Positions 1 through 20,291 of a DNA stretch of 64,000 nt are shown piece after piece (the first letter of the stretch is position 1; each line of letters opens with the position of its first letter). The DNA lies in the NCBI GenBank assembly GCA_000634215.1, contig JFLX01000116.1:16223-80222 (forward strand). The letters run 5' to 3'. The translations under genes were made by a program, and so were the position numbers. This stretch comes from Prochlorococcus sp. scB243_495L20 (GTDB taxonomy: Bacteria > Cyanobacteriota > Cyanobacteriia > PCC-6307 > Cyanobiaceae). The notes under the pieces are model-generated. The model saw only the letters and a list, made by a program, of their open reading frames with translations, had not been told where the DNA came from and ran no database searches.

Positions 1-232
1 TCCTAGAGTTTTCTTTTAGTTTGTCATCATATATTTTCCTTAAATTACTATTATTTAAATGTTCATAAGCTTCAAGAACTTCTTGAAATTTACTTTTAGC
101 AACGTCTATCTCTAATGAAGTTGTATCGGGATGCAACTCAATAGAAAGTTTACAAAATGCCTTTCTTAATTCATGATTGGATGCATTTTCATTTACACCT
201 AAAATTTTGTAATAGGAAGTTTCCCTTTTCAA
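1..232 (-). CDS. J-domain (DnaJ-like) protein, partial
   Basis: This is the N-terminal part of a minus-strand gene that runs off the left edge of the window. Its translation begins KRETSYYKILGVNENAS and carries the J-domain hallmark HPD (LSIELHPDTT, about residues 34-38), so it should stimulate the ATPase of an Hsp70 (DnaK) partner. I chose TTG as start because no ATG lies between the upstream in-frame stop (TAA at 242-244) and the conserved J-domain opening. Only about 77 residues are visible. Whether the rest is a full DnaJ, with a Gly/Phe region and zinc fingers, or a short J-domain-only protein cannot be judged. It is divergent from rsmG, with 62 bp between the starts. Confidence 0.8.
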   Translation of the reverse strand, partial: MKRETSYYKILGVNENASNHELRKAFCKLSIELHPDTTSLEIDVAKSKFQEVLEAYEHLNNSNLRKIYDDKLKENSR

Positions 233-294
233 AATAATCTTTTATTAATATTGCAATTCTAATAAATTTTTACTAAATAGAATGTATTTAATGG

Positions 295-1035
295 ATGGTT
301 AAAATTCATATTTATAACGAAATGAAAAAACAAAACATTCCAGAAGAAATTCTTTCCTTAATAACTGAAGAAGAAATAAATTTATTTCAAGAGTTACAAA
401 TTAAAATTAAAGAGTTAAATAATAAGACTAATCTCACAAGATTAACTGATGGTGATGATTATTGGGTATCTCAAGTTTTTGACAGTATTTGGCCATTCAA
501 AGCTTTCACGAATATTAATTTTGATAATAAAAAATTTTTAGATATTGGATCAGGCTGTGGCTTCCCAGGTTTAGCTTATGCAATAATTCATCCTAATTCT
601 GAGATATACCTAATTGATTCTTTGAAAAAGAAAACAGATGCAATAAAAATTTTAGTTGAGCAGATCAATTTCAAAAACAATATTCATGTAATCAATGATC
701 GTGTTGAGAATTTAGCCCACCAATCGTCAATGAGAAATAATTTTAATATTGCAACAACTAGAGCGGTTAGTAATCCATCAACAGTTTCAGAATATATACT
801 ACCAATGCTAAAAAAAGAAGGGTTTGGAGTTTTATATTGTGGCAAATGGACGAATCAAGAAAGCAAAAATCTAGATAAAACTTTAGAAATATTAGAAGGG
901 AAAGTTAAAGATAAAAAAGAGATACTATTACCAAGAAATAAAGGCACCCGAAATATTATTCTTATTCAACCAAAGAAATTTTGTCCTGAAATTTACCCAA
1001 GAAAAGTTGGTAAACCTGAAAAAAATCCATTATGA
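295..1035 (+). CDS. rsmG: 16S rRNA (guanine527-N7)-methyltransferase RsmG
   Basis: This 246-aa SAM-dependent methyltransferase makes m7G527 in 16S rRNA. The SAM-binding motif LDIGSGCGFPGL is at residues 82-93, preceded by the family segment NLTRLTDGDDYW from about residue 46. The conserved TTRAVS stretch is near residues 154-159. Length and motif order fit the RsmG/GidB family. Met1 at 295 and Met10 are both possible starts; I kept the longer form because the N-terminus is poorly conserved. The gene converges on the aldo/keto reductase gene, with only 2 bp between their ends and no visible terminator. Confidence 0.93.
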   Translation: MVKIHIYNEMKKQNIPEEILSLITEEEINLFQELQIKIKELNNKTNLTRLTDGDDYWVSQVFDSIWPFKAFTNINFDNKKFLDIGSGCGFPGLAYAIIHPNSEIYLIDSLKKKTDAIKILVEQINFKNNIHVINDRVENLAHQSSMRNNFNIATTRAVSNPSTVSEYILPMLKKEGFGVLYCGKWTNQESKNLDKTLEILEGKVKDKKEILLPRNKGTRNIILIQPKKFCPEIYPRKVGKPEKNPL

Positions 1036-1037
1036 AA

Positions 1038-2231
1038 TTATTTTCTTGATAATCTTTTAGCATTCTTATCTCCAAACTTTTCTTTTAAATTTCTCAATTT
1101 TTTTATAACTTTTTTTGGATTTATATGACCTTCTAATACTTTCAATAATTGCCCTTCAGAAACATCTACATCTAGTAAATTCGCATTGAATCCTGGAAAC
1201 CAGTGGCTTCCATTACCAAGCAATTGATATCTAGCTCTTGCATATCCCTCCATACCCAACCAATCAATTAAATTTGAAAGCCAAAGCAGAACAGGAATAT
1301 TAATATTTCCAGGAGTATATTCCCAACTTGGTAAATTTCTATTCCAATTTTGATGCCAGTCTAAACCTAAGGAATTAATTGATTCCTGCCTTAATTTGTT
1401 AATTATCTTAGGCACATATTTCTCAGATTCTGATAACAACGAGACAGCTTCTAAATGCAGAGCAAAATCTGTCTCTTTTGCAATACCTACACTCAAAGTA
1501 TGGACATTTTGATTTCTTAAGCAAAAAAGATCATTAAAAACTATAGGATGAAGTGGTTTACAAAATTCCAACATTTTTCTTGAGGGAGTATGAAGATGTC
1601 CCCCTTTATCAGTGGGACTTATTATGAAAACCCCAAGATCATGCTTATTGGCTAAATTAATAACCTTTGTATTTTCCTGATTAATGAAATACCAGTGCAA
1701 ATTTACATAATCAAATAAGTTTGTTGATATGGCCTTTTCAATAAGTGAAGATTTTCCATGAGTTGAAAATCCAATAGATCCAATTAAATTTTCTTTTTGA
1801 AAATTCCTCAAAATATCGATGCAACCTCCATCTCGAATAGCCTGATGTAAATGTTCAGCAGTATTGATACCATGTATTGCTAACAAATCAATTTTTTTAA
1901 CTTTCAATTTTTCAATGCTAGATAATACATCTCGCTCAAAAATTTCCGGATCACTATTTGGTGGAATCTTTGTTTGGATTATATTTGGGATTTTCTTAGT
2001 ATTCTTAAAACACATCCCTAATTGCACCTCAGAAGTTCCATAGTACTTGGCGGTTTCTACATGACTTAAGCCATATTGTGTTGCAAGATCTAGTATATTT
2101 TCTACTTTATTTTGTTCTTGGTATGAAACCTCAGAAAAATCTAATTGATCCCAACTTTTTTGAAATCTCATACCACCTAGAGATAAAACAGGAATCTTCA
2201 GATTGGTTCTACCAAATCTACGATATTTCAT
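1038..2231 (-). CDS. aldo/keto reductase family protein
   Basis: This 397-aa protein opens with the typical AKR start MKYRRFGRTNLKIPVLSLGG. Of the usual Asp-Tyr-Lys-His tetrad, Tyr64 (TAKYYG), Lys88 (IIQTKI) and His120 (LLAIHG) can be placed. The Asp position appears to be Glu59 (HVETAKYY), an unusual but conservative change. It is longer than a minimal AKR (about 320 aa), with extra C-terminal sequence. It is the last gene of a minus-strand operon behind a [4Fe-4S] ferredoxin (10-bp gap), Ycf35 and a DUF2997 protein. Redox pairing with that ferredoxin is an inference. The substrate is unknown. Confidence 0.8.
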   Translation of the reverse strand: MKYRRFGRTNLKIPVLSLGGMRFQKSWDQLDFSEVSYQEQNKVENILDLATQYGLSHVETAKYYGTSEVQLGMCFKNTKKIPNIIQTKIPPNSDPEIFERDVLSSIEKLKVKKIDLLAIHGINTAEHLHQAIRDGGCIDILRNFQKENLIGSIGFSTHGKSSLIEKAISTNLFDYVNLHWYFINQENTKVINLANKHDLGVFIISPTDKGGHLHTPSRKMLEFCKPLHPIVFNDLFCLRNQNVHTLSVGIAKETDFALHLEAVSLLSESEKYVPKIINKLRQESINSLGLDWHQNWNRNLPSWEYTPGNINIPVLLWLSNLIDWLGMEGYARARYQLLGNGSHWFPGFNANLLDVDVSEGQLLKVLEGHINPKKVIKKLRNLKEKFGDKNAKRLSRK

Positions 2232-2241
2232 CTTTTTGATA

Positions 2242-2601
2242 TTAGTGCTTGTTCATTCTTGGTGGCTTTCCAAATGTTTGAAACATATCCCTATCGAGAC
2301 TATTCTCTAAATCATCTAATTCTTCAAATTTGACCCAATGAATACAATCAACAGGGCATGTATCTAATGCTTCTTGTATGACATCAGAACTATCTCCATC
2401 TTGCCTAATGGCTCGACTTCTGCCATGAAATTCATCAACAGTGAAAGTGTTCGAAGCGACGTGAACACAGTACTGACAACCAATACACTTTGCTTCATCA
2501 ACCCAAACAGCTTTTTCGGCTAACTGACCACCTAAAACGGGCTCATAGCCTGTAATCTCAGTATTTTCTTTAGTATTAGGAAATGGATCCGTAAAATCCA
2601 T
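2242..2601 (-). CDS. 4Fe-4S ferredoxin
   Basis: This is a 119-aa soluble electron carrier. It has one ferredoxin cluster motif, Cys39-x2-Cys42-x2-Cys45, and a distant CPVDC (Cys82, Cys86), which supports a single [4Fe-4S] centre. The second full CxxCxxC motif of bacterial 2[4Fe-4S] ferredoxins is absent. An N-terminal extension of about 35 residues (MDFTDPFPNTKENTE) precedes the cluster domain. It lies 9 bp downstream of ycf35 and 10 bp upstream of the aldo/keto reductase gene, so co-transcription is very likely. Partner proteins cannot be named from sequence alone. Confidence 0.88.
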   Translation of the reverse strand: MDFTDPFPNTKENTEITGYEPVLGGQLAEKAVWVDEAKCIGCQYCVHVASNTFTVDEFHGRSRAIRQDGDSSDVIQEALDTCPVDCIHWVKFEELDDLENSLDRDMFQTFGKPPRMNKH

Positions 2602-2610
2602 ATTTTGACA

Positions 2611-3003
2611 TTAGTTTTCCCACTTGGTTAAGACCAATTCAATAGAACCATCATTTTTATTTTTTTGCTCTACGATTTGATATCCATCTTCTTGCGTTTT
2701 AGAAATGATTGTTTGGTACGCATACATTTGTGTAACTTTTGAGATAAATCTTTCTACTGGAATCTCAAATTTCCATAAATCAAGGTCAGTAACTAATTCA
2801 TATGCATTAGAGTTATTATCCCATTTAAAACCAACTTGGGTATCACCAGGTAAATTCATACTTATGTCAACGGCTGTAAATTGACCTTTATATCCTTTTA
2901 CAAACTTTTCTTCTTGATTAATACTATAACCGAAATGATTTAAAGCCTTAATTAATGGCTGTACTTCTTTGAGCTGAGTTTTAATTGTACTAAAATGTGA
3001 CAT
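2611..3003 (-). CDS. ycf35: Ycf35 / DUF1257 family protein
   Basis: This 130-aa protein begins MSHFSTIKTQLKEVQPLIKA, the typical opening of Ycf35 (DUF1257), a family shared by cyanobacteria and red-lineage plastids. It has no membrane segment, signal peptide or obvious catalytic motif. Its start overlaps the end of the DUF2997 gene by 14 bp, and the two families are commonly adjacent (recalled knowledge). The molecular role is unsettled. In other bacteria relatives occur beside AAA+ ATPase genes, but none is visible here. Confidence 0.85.
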   Translation of the reverse strand: MSHFSTIKTQLKEVQPLIKALNHFGYSINQEEKFVKGYKGQFTAVDISMNLPGDTQVGFKWDNNSNAYELVTDLDLWKFEIPVERFISKVTQMYAYQTIISKTQEDGYQIVEQKNKNDGSIELVLTKWEN

Positions 3004-3205
3004 TAGATTCGTTATGTAATTGTGTTAAGTTTTCACTTTGATTAGAGATGAAAGCATCAGAAGTTTTATTCATAACTGTTACTTTACCTAGAGCGTCTTC
3101 GAGATTTTTTGTAGCTTCATTGCATGAATTACCAATAAATCCTTCAACAGTCTCCTCAACTCTTCCGTCTTGATGAATTTTGAATCTCAATGTTTTTTGA
3201 GGCAT
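2990..3205 (-). CDS. DUF2997 family protein
   Basis: This is a small 71-aa protein (MPQKTLRFKIHQDGRVEETV). I chose ATG at 3205 over an in-frame TTG at 3214 because family members start directly with the beta-strand segment and an xGxVEE motif. The sequence alternates predicted strand and helix and has one Cys (CNEAT). It is the first gene of the four-gene minus operon and overlaps ycf35 by 14 bp, which suggests translational coupling. The function is unknown. Confidence 0.75.
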   Translation of the reverse strand: MPQKTLRFKIHQDGRVEETVEGFIGNSCNEATKNLEDALGKVTVMNKTSDAFISNQSENLTQLHNESNVTF

Positions 3206-3352
3206 TAAATTCAAATACTTGGTACTTTTACTTTACATACAATAACGAAAATATTTTGTTTCAGTTGGTACAAGTTAATTAATTTTACTTTTTATATTGA
3301 ATATCTAATAAATTAATAAGTTATCTAGTGTTTTAGTAAAAAATTAAGATTT

Positions 3353-4120
3353 TTAATTATAAAAACCTTGCATCCCCATTGAATCAAGGGCAGTTTTTGC
3401 TTCTTCCATAACAGATGGCTCTTTATCGAAGAGGGCTATCTTAGTACATTCATCAACAAAACTCTCTTGGAATGTATTGTTTAATTTTTCGTACAACCTA
3501 CACAATGACCAAATACAATTACTTCTTACACCTGATTCATTATCAATCTTTAAACTTATTAAAAGTTGTTCTGCGGCTAATTGAGCGTTCTCAAAAGAAA
3601 CATTTCCAATTTCAGCTAAAGAACTTGATGACCATAACCTTACTGCAGCCACATCATTCTTTAAAGCATTGATTAATGGTTCTAAAACAATTTGGTTATC
3701 ATAATTAGCTAAGCTCCATGCAGTTGCTCTTCTGACATAAGCATTATCATCTGTCTTTAAAAGACGGACAAGTTTCTGGACTGCGCTGGGACATGGATTA
3801 CGACCTAAAGCATATACAGCACTCATTCTTTCCACAGGGCAAGGTTGATCAAGCAATGGTAATAAAAGGGGAAAAGATCTTTGATCTCTATATTCACAAA
3901 ATATTCGTAAGCCTTGTATTCGCTCTTCTCTTTTACCTTTGAGCAATTTCAATGCTTCATCGCACTCTTGACTAATATTTAAATTTTTTGAAAAAGCATC
4001 TTCGTCAATTTGTTCTAAAGGATCTATTTCAATCTCTAAAGCCAATTCTCTTGCCAAAACATCTGGATCAACCGTAATTTCCGCTAGGCATTCTTTTTTA
4101 GGATCCTCATTTTTCGTCAT
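3353..4120 (-). CDS. HEAT-repeat protein
   Basis: This 255-aa soluble protein has an acidic N-terminus of about 55 residues followed by HEAT/PBS-lyase-type helical repeats. Examples are ERMSAVYALGRNPCPSAVQ, VRRATAWSLANYDNQIV and VRLWSSSSLAEIGNV. Such repeats make a curved scaffold for protein binding. In cyanobacteria related proteins include bilin-lyase subunits, but no phycobiliprotein gene is in this window, so a scaffold role is the safer reading. It has its own upstream gap on the minus strand, downstream of the 41-aa membrane peptide gene. Confidence 0.75.
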   Translation of the reverse strand: MTKNEDPKKECLAEITVDPDVLARELALEIEIDPLEQIDEDAFSKNLNISQECDEALKLLKGKREERIQGLRIFCEYRDQRSFPLLLPLLDQPCPVERMSAVYALGRNPCPSAVQKLVRLLKTDDNAYVRRATAWSLANYDNQIVLEPLINALKNDVAAVRLWSSSSLAEIGNVSFENAQLAAEQLLISLKIDNESGVRSNCIWSLCRLYEKLNNTFQESFVDECTKIALFDKEPSVMEEAKTALDSMGMQGFYN

Positions 4121-4139
4121 TGTTAAAAAACTAAAAATA

Positions 4140-4265
4140 TTAATTCATGGGGGCAGGAGACATCATATCTCCTGGCAACCAGATTCTTGCACTTACCGCA
4201 AAGAAGGCAATCCCAAAAAGTGCGACTATAGCGAATGGTAAAATTTTTGTCTTAATAAAACCCAA
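4140..4265 (-). CDS. 41-aa single-span membrane peptide
   Basis: This short minus-strand reading frame starts with TTG (LGFIKTKILPF) just after an in-frame TGA. It has one hydrophobic span, about residues 9-25 (LPFAIVALFGIAFFAVS), followed by ARIWLPGDMMSPAPMN and a TAA stop. The pattern of short charged N-terminus, single helix and polar tail resembles small subunits of thylakoid complexes, but I do not recognise the family. It sits in an otherwise empty 215-bp gap between rlmN and the HEAT-repeat gene, on the same strand as both. The non-ATG start lowers confidence. Confidence 0.5.
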   Translation of the reverse strand: MGFIKTKILPFAIVALFGIAFFAVSARIWLPGDMMSPAPMN

Positions 4266-4335
4266 AGAATCAAATCATATTTAGTCAATAATAACCTGTT
4301 TAAGAGTCTTTTTAAAAAATTTTTATTAGATAATA

Positions 4336-5394
<1,059 letters not shown>

Positions 5395-5411
5395 TTATTT
5401 AAAAACTATTT

Positions 5412-5567
<156 letters not shown>

Positions 5568-5619
5568 TTACAAATTTGAAAAGTCCATTCTAGTGACTAA
5601 AAATAATAATAGATAATAT

Positions 5620-9747
<4,128 letters not shown>

Positions 9748-9754
9748 TTAAAGA

Positions 9755-14991
<5,237 letters not shown>

Positions 14992-15212
14992 CCAAGAAAC
15001 CTGCGATTTTGTGAGATTTACTATTTACTTTTAATCTACTCAATAAATAGTTCTTTAACCTTACACTTAACAATGAGATCATCAATTAAATCTCGATTTC
15101 AACAAAAAAATTATCTAATAAAGGAGAATTAAATTTTATTTAATGCTGATAAATCATTAACTGCGTTTGTTAAAGTCCAAAAATTAAGAAAAATTTCCAG
15201 TAATTCCTAATA
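14992..15212 (-). other. rpoB upstream spacer
   Basis: This 221-bp AT-rich spacer between tatD and rpoB has no credible reading frame. It should contain the promoter and leader of the RNA polymerase operon. No strong hairpin or consensus -10/-35 pair stands out, so I leave the promoter unplaced. Confidence 0.4.
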
Positions 15213-16022
15213 CTAACAGCTTCTGCACCTTCTTAACAAGTCAAATTTAAACAAATCTTCAGCATTCTTATATGACTGTCTAGCAATTGTGGTTAATTCA
15301 GTAGATCTTAAATCTGCTATATAATCGGCAACATTTTCAACAAACGCAGGTTCATTTCTTTTACCTCTATGAGGGACAGGAGCTAAAAATGGTGAGTCAG
15401 TTTCAATTAAGTATTTATCATTTGGAACTATTTTTGCACACTCATGAATTTCATGTGCTTTTGGGAACGTAACTATACCACTAAAACTAATATAAAATCC
15501 AAGATTCAAGAATTGCTTCATTTCTTTTGGAGTTCCTGTCCAACAATGAAGTACACCATCAGGACATTTTCCTTTTTTAGAGAGATCACTACATATTTCA
15601 ATCATTTCATTCGCAGCATCTCTGCAATGGATAATTACGGGCAATTGTAGTTCATGAGCTAACTCCATTTGCGGAATAAGTGCTTCCATCTGCTGAGTTT
15701 TATTTTCATTTTTAAAAAAATCCAGGCCTAATTCTCCAATAGCTACAACTCGTCTATCTTCTATAGCTGATTTTCTTAGAAGAGATTTTGAACTTTTTTC
15801 CCATTTTTCTGCTTCTAACGGATGCAAACCAACTGAATAGTAAATTTCATCAAATTCATGGGATATTTTTTTCAGCTTTGGAATTTCTGTTAATTCACAG
15901 CAAGCATGAACTAATTTTTTTACACCTTTTGAACGCAATCTTAAAACAACATCTTCAAGATCACTCTCAAAATTTTCAAATATTAAATGACAGTGAGAGT
16001 CTATGAGTTCTATATCGCTCAT
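15213..16022 (-). CDS. tatD: TatD family metal-dependent hydrolase (DNase)
   Basis: This 269-aa TIM-barrel amidohydrolase-fold nuclease has its metal ligands in the expected order. They are His10 and His12 (DSHCHL), Glu97 (AIGELGLDFF), His132 (IHCRDA), His159 (HCWTGT) and Asp209 (ETDSPFLAP). TatD proteins degrade DNA ends and are linked to repair and oxidative-stress survival. It is 17 bp downstream of rpsT and upstream of rpoB on the same strand. Confidence 0.93.
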   Translation of the reverse strand: MSDIELIDSHCHLIFENFESDLEDVVLRLRSKGVKKLVHACCELTEIPKLKKISHEFDEIYYSVGLHPLEAEKWEKSSKSLLRKSAIEDRRVVAIGELGLDFFKNENKTQQMEALIPQMELAHELQLPVIIHCRDAANEMIEICSDLSKKGKCPDGVLHCWTGTPKEMKQFLNLGFYISFSGIVTFPKAHEIHECAKIVPNDKYLIETDSPFLAPVPHRGKRNEPAFVENVADYIADLRSTELTTIARQSYKNAEDLFKFDLLRRCRSC

Positions 16023-16039
16023 AATTATGATCTGTCTTG

Positions 16040-16333
16040 TTACTTAGTGGTAAGAGTAGTTTTTACAAATTTGTTGATTTTCGATTTTCTATTAGCACCG
16101 TTGTTCTTGTGAAGAACATTTTTTTTAACTGCTTTATCAATTAAGCTGAAAGCCTCATTAAGACTTGTTTTTACTAAGTTTTTATTATCCTCATTAGGGT
16201 TTTTTTTATATTTTTCGCAATTCTCTAAGGTTTTTTTGGTTAGAGTCCTAACTGTAGATTTATATGATTTATTAATTAATCGATTTCTTTCTGCAATTTG
16301 TATTCTCTTTTTTGCTGATTTGTTATTGGCCAC
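16040..16333 (-). CDS. rpsT: 30S ribosomal protein S20
   Basis: This 97-aa Lys/Arg-rich helical protein opens with MANNKSAKKRIQIAERNRLINK, the S20 signature. It binds the 5' and 3' minor domains of 16S rRNA early in 30S assembly. It is the first gene of the minus-strand run rpsT-tatD-rpoB. A -10-like TATGAT on the minus strand at 16360-16365 would give a leader of about 20 nt. Confidence 0.96.
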   Translation of the reverse strand: MANNKSAKKRIQIAERNRLINKSYKSTVRTLTKKTLENCEKYKKNPNEDNKNLVKTSLNEAFSLIDKAVKKNVLHKNNGANRKSKINKFVKTTLTTK

Positions 16334-16359
16334 TGAGGGTGCATAAATAGAAGATTCTT

Positions 16360-16365
16360 ATCATA
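16360..16365 (-). promoter_or_regulatory. candidate -10 element for rpsT
   Basis: TATGAT on the minus strand lies 27 bp upstream of the rpsT start codon. There is no recognisable -35 box, which is common in this lineage. The position fits a short leader. This is a prediction by eye only. Confidence 0.3.
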
Positions 16366-16394
16366 ACAAATAGATCGTCTACTAATCAATCATA

Positions 16395-16400
16395 TATAAT
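16395..16400 (+). promoter_or_regulatory. candidate -10 element for hisD
   Basis: A perfect TATAAT (inside CATATATAAT) lies 53 bp upstream of the hisD ATG, in the 120-bp spacer shared with divergent rpsT. The sequence at the -35 spacing does not match TTGACA. It is a plausible housekeeping-type promoter. Confidence 0.4.
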
Positions 16401-16453
16401 TTAGAAGATATTAAAATGGGTTTTGAGCCTTTCTATTTGAAAAAGTCAAGCAA

Positions 16454-17743
16454 ATGAAGATCATAAATGATAAAAAAGAAGCTATTGAAGAATTAAAAAG
16501 GATTTCTACTCGAACTAATTCAGATAATGTTAATAATAGGATTAATAAAATTGTTGAAGAAATACTTCAAGAGGTTAAATTTTATGGAGATATAGCGGTA
16601 GAAAAATATACCAAAAAATTTGATGGTTTCGACCCTTGCCCTATGCAAGTGAAGAGGGATGAAATAAAAAATGCATGGGATGAACTCGATAATAATTTGA
16701 AGCACTCACTTGTGGCAGCGCATAAAAGAATTCAAAAATTCCATGAGAAAGAAATTCCTCAATCTTTCACTATAAAAGGTGAATATGGTGATACCGTCCA
16801 AAGAAGATGGAGACCAGTAAAAAAGGCAGGTATTTATATTCCTGGAGGTAGAGCTGCTTATCCAAGTACAGTATTGATGAATGCTATACCTGCAAAAGTA
16901 GCAGGAGTAGAAGAAATTATAATGGTATCTCCTGGGAATAAAGAAGGGAAAATAAACAAAACTGTTTTAGCTGCAGCTCACTTATCAGGGATCAATAAAG
17001 TATTTAGAATTGGAGGAGCTCAAGCAATTGGTGCTTTAGCATTTGGCACAAATCAAATCAATAAAGTTGATGTTATTTCAGGTCCAGGGAATATATATGT
17101 CACAACTGCGAAAAAACTCATTTATGGCTCTACAGGGATTGATTCTTTAGCTGGTCCAAGTGAAATATTAATCATTGCAGATGAAACAGCGCAAAGCACT
17201 CATATAGCATCTGACTTACTAGCGCAAGCAGAACATGATCCATTAGCTTCATCAATACTTCTAACTACATCAAAGAAACAGGCAAAAGAAGTTTTACAAG
17301 AACTTTATAAAAAAATAGATGATCATCCAAGAAAAGAAATTTGCATGCAATCTATAAAAAATTGGGGGTTAGTAGTGATTTGCGAGGATTACGAATCATG
17401 TATTGAACTAAGCAATAACTTTGCGCCGGAACACCTAGAAATTCTTACTAAAGATTCAAAAAAAATTCTTGCGAGAATAGATAATGCAGGAGCGATATTT
17501 TTAGGAAAATGGACCCCAGAAGCTGTTGGAGATTATCTTGCTGGACCAAATCATACTTTACCTACTTCAGGAAATTCTAGATTTAGCGGTTCTTTAGGAG
17601 TTGAAACTTTTATGAAAAATACTTCAATAATAGAATTTAATGAAGAAAGTTTAAAAGTTAATAGCCTTGATATTATAAATCTTGCTAAAAGTGAGGGCTT
17701 ATACAGCCACGCTAACTCTGTAGAAATAAGATTTGAAGATTAG
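16454..17743 (+). CDS. hisD: histidinol dehydrogenase
   Basis: This 429-aa enzyme catalyses the last two steps of histidine biosynthesis, L-histidinol to L-histidine via the aldehyde, using two NAD+. Zn2+ ligands Gln258 and His261 ([13 protein letters not shown]) align with E. coli Gln259 and His262. The [19 protein letters not shown] and [10 protein letters not shown] blocks are present. It stands alone, without other his genes, as usual in cyanobacteria. Its stop codon overlaps that of convergent rpiA by 4 bp. Confidence 0.97.
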   Translation: MKIINDKKEAIEELKRISTRTNSDNVNNRINKIVEEILQEVKFYGDIAVEKYTKKFDGFDPCPMQVKRDEIKNAWDELDNNLKHSLVAAHKRIQKFHEKEIPQSFTIKGEYGDTVQRRWRPVKKAGIYIPGGRAAYPSTVLMNAIPAKVAGVEEIIMVSPGNKEGKINKTVLAAAHLSGINKVFRIGGAQAIGALAFGTNQINKVDVISGPGNIYVTTAKKLIYGSTGIDSLAGPSEILIIADETAQSTHIASDLLAQAEHDPLASSILLTTSKKQAKEVLQELYKKIDDHPRKEICMQSIKNWGLVVICEDYESCIELSNNFAPEHLEILTKDSKKILARIDNAGAIFLGKWTPEAVGDYLAGPNHTLPTSGNSRFSGSLGVETFMKNTSIIEFNEESLKVNSLDIINLAKSEGLYSHANSVEIRFED

Positions 17744-18453
17744 CTAGCTCTCGAGGGTGAGTAAACCACTGGAACGTTGTCTTCAATTTTACCAACTAAT
17801 ACTTTGTCTGTAAGATCAACAAATAATCCATTTTCTAATACTCCTGGAATATTATTAATCTTCATTTCAATGTCTTTTGGATTCTCAATACCATTATTGA
17901 ATAATATATCTAGGATAAGGTTCCCTTGGTCAGTAACAACTGGACCAGCTTTTTTAGTAGCCATTCTTAAAGAAGAACTGCCATTCATTTCTGAAATGAC
18001 TTCCTGAACTTGCTTCCAAGCATTAGGAAGAACTTCTACAGGTAAAGGGAAAGATTGATTTAGATTTTGTACAAGTTTAGTTTCATCAACAACTATCAAC
18101 AATTGATTAGCCTTAGATGCCACTAACTTTTCTCTAACATGGCATGCTCCTCCTCCTTTTATTAATTGAAATCTTGGATCAACTTCATCTGCTCCATCAA
18201 TAGCTAAATCAATTTGAGATACAGAAGCTAAATCGATAAGTGGGATATCCAATTCAAGCGCCAATACTTCTGATTGAAAAGAAGTCGCTACACCTCTTAT
18301 ATTTTGAAGTTTTTCAGAACGTATTTCATCCGCAAGGCGTTTTATCATCAACGCAGCTGTAGATCCGGATCCTAATCCGAGAATCATGTCACTCTTCACT
18401 TCTCGTATTGCTGCATCAGCAACTACTTGTTTCATTTGAGTTTGTGAATCCAA
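17740..18453 (-). CDS. rpiA: ribose-5-phosphate isomerase A
   Basis: This 237-aa enzyme interconverts ribose 5-phosphate and ribulose 5-phosphate, serving the Calvin cycle and the pentose phosphate pathway. Motifs are GLGSGSTA (26-33), AIDGADEVD (84-92) and [13 protein letters not shown] (97-109), with the catalytic Glu at 109. It is co-oriented with the downstream protease gene region and converges on hisD with overlapping stop codons. Confidence 0.97.
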   Translation of the reverse strand: MDSQTQMKQVVADAAIREVKSDMILGLGSGSTAALMIKRLADEIRSEKLQNIRGVATSFQSEVLALELDIPLIDLASVSQIDLAIDGADEVDPRFQLIKGGGACHVREKLVASKANQLLIVVDETKLVQNLNQSFPLPVEVLPNAWKQVQEVISEMNGSSSLRMATKKAGPVVTDQGNLILDILFNNGIENPKDIEMKINNIPGVLENGLFVDLTDKVLVGKIEDNVPVVYSPSRAS

Positions 18454-18500
18454 AATCTTTTTATCTAATCGTTATAGATTATTAAATTTCAATGGGTGAT

Positions 18501-20257
<1,757 letters not shown>

Positions 20258-20291
20258 TTATTTTCAACCATTATTCAAATCCCCATCATAG

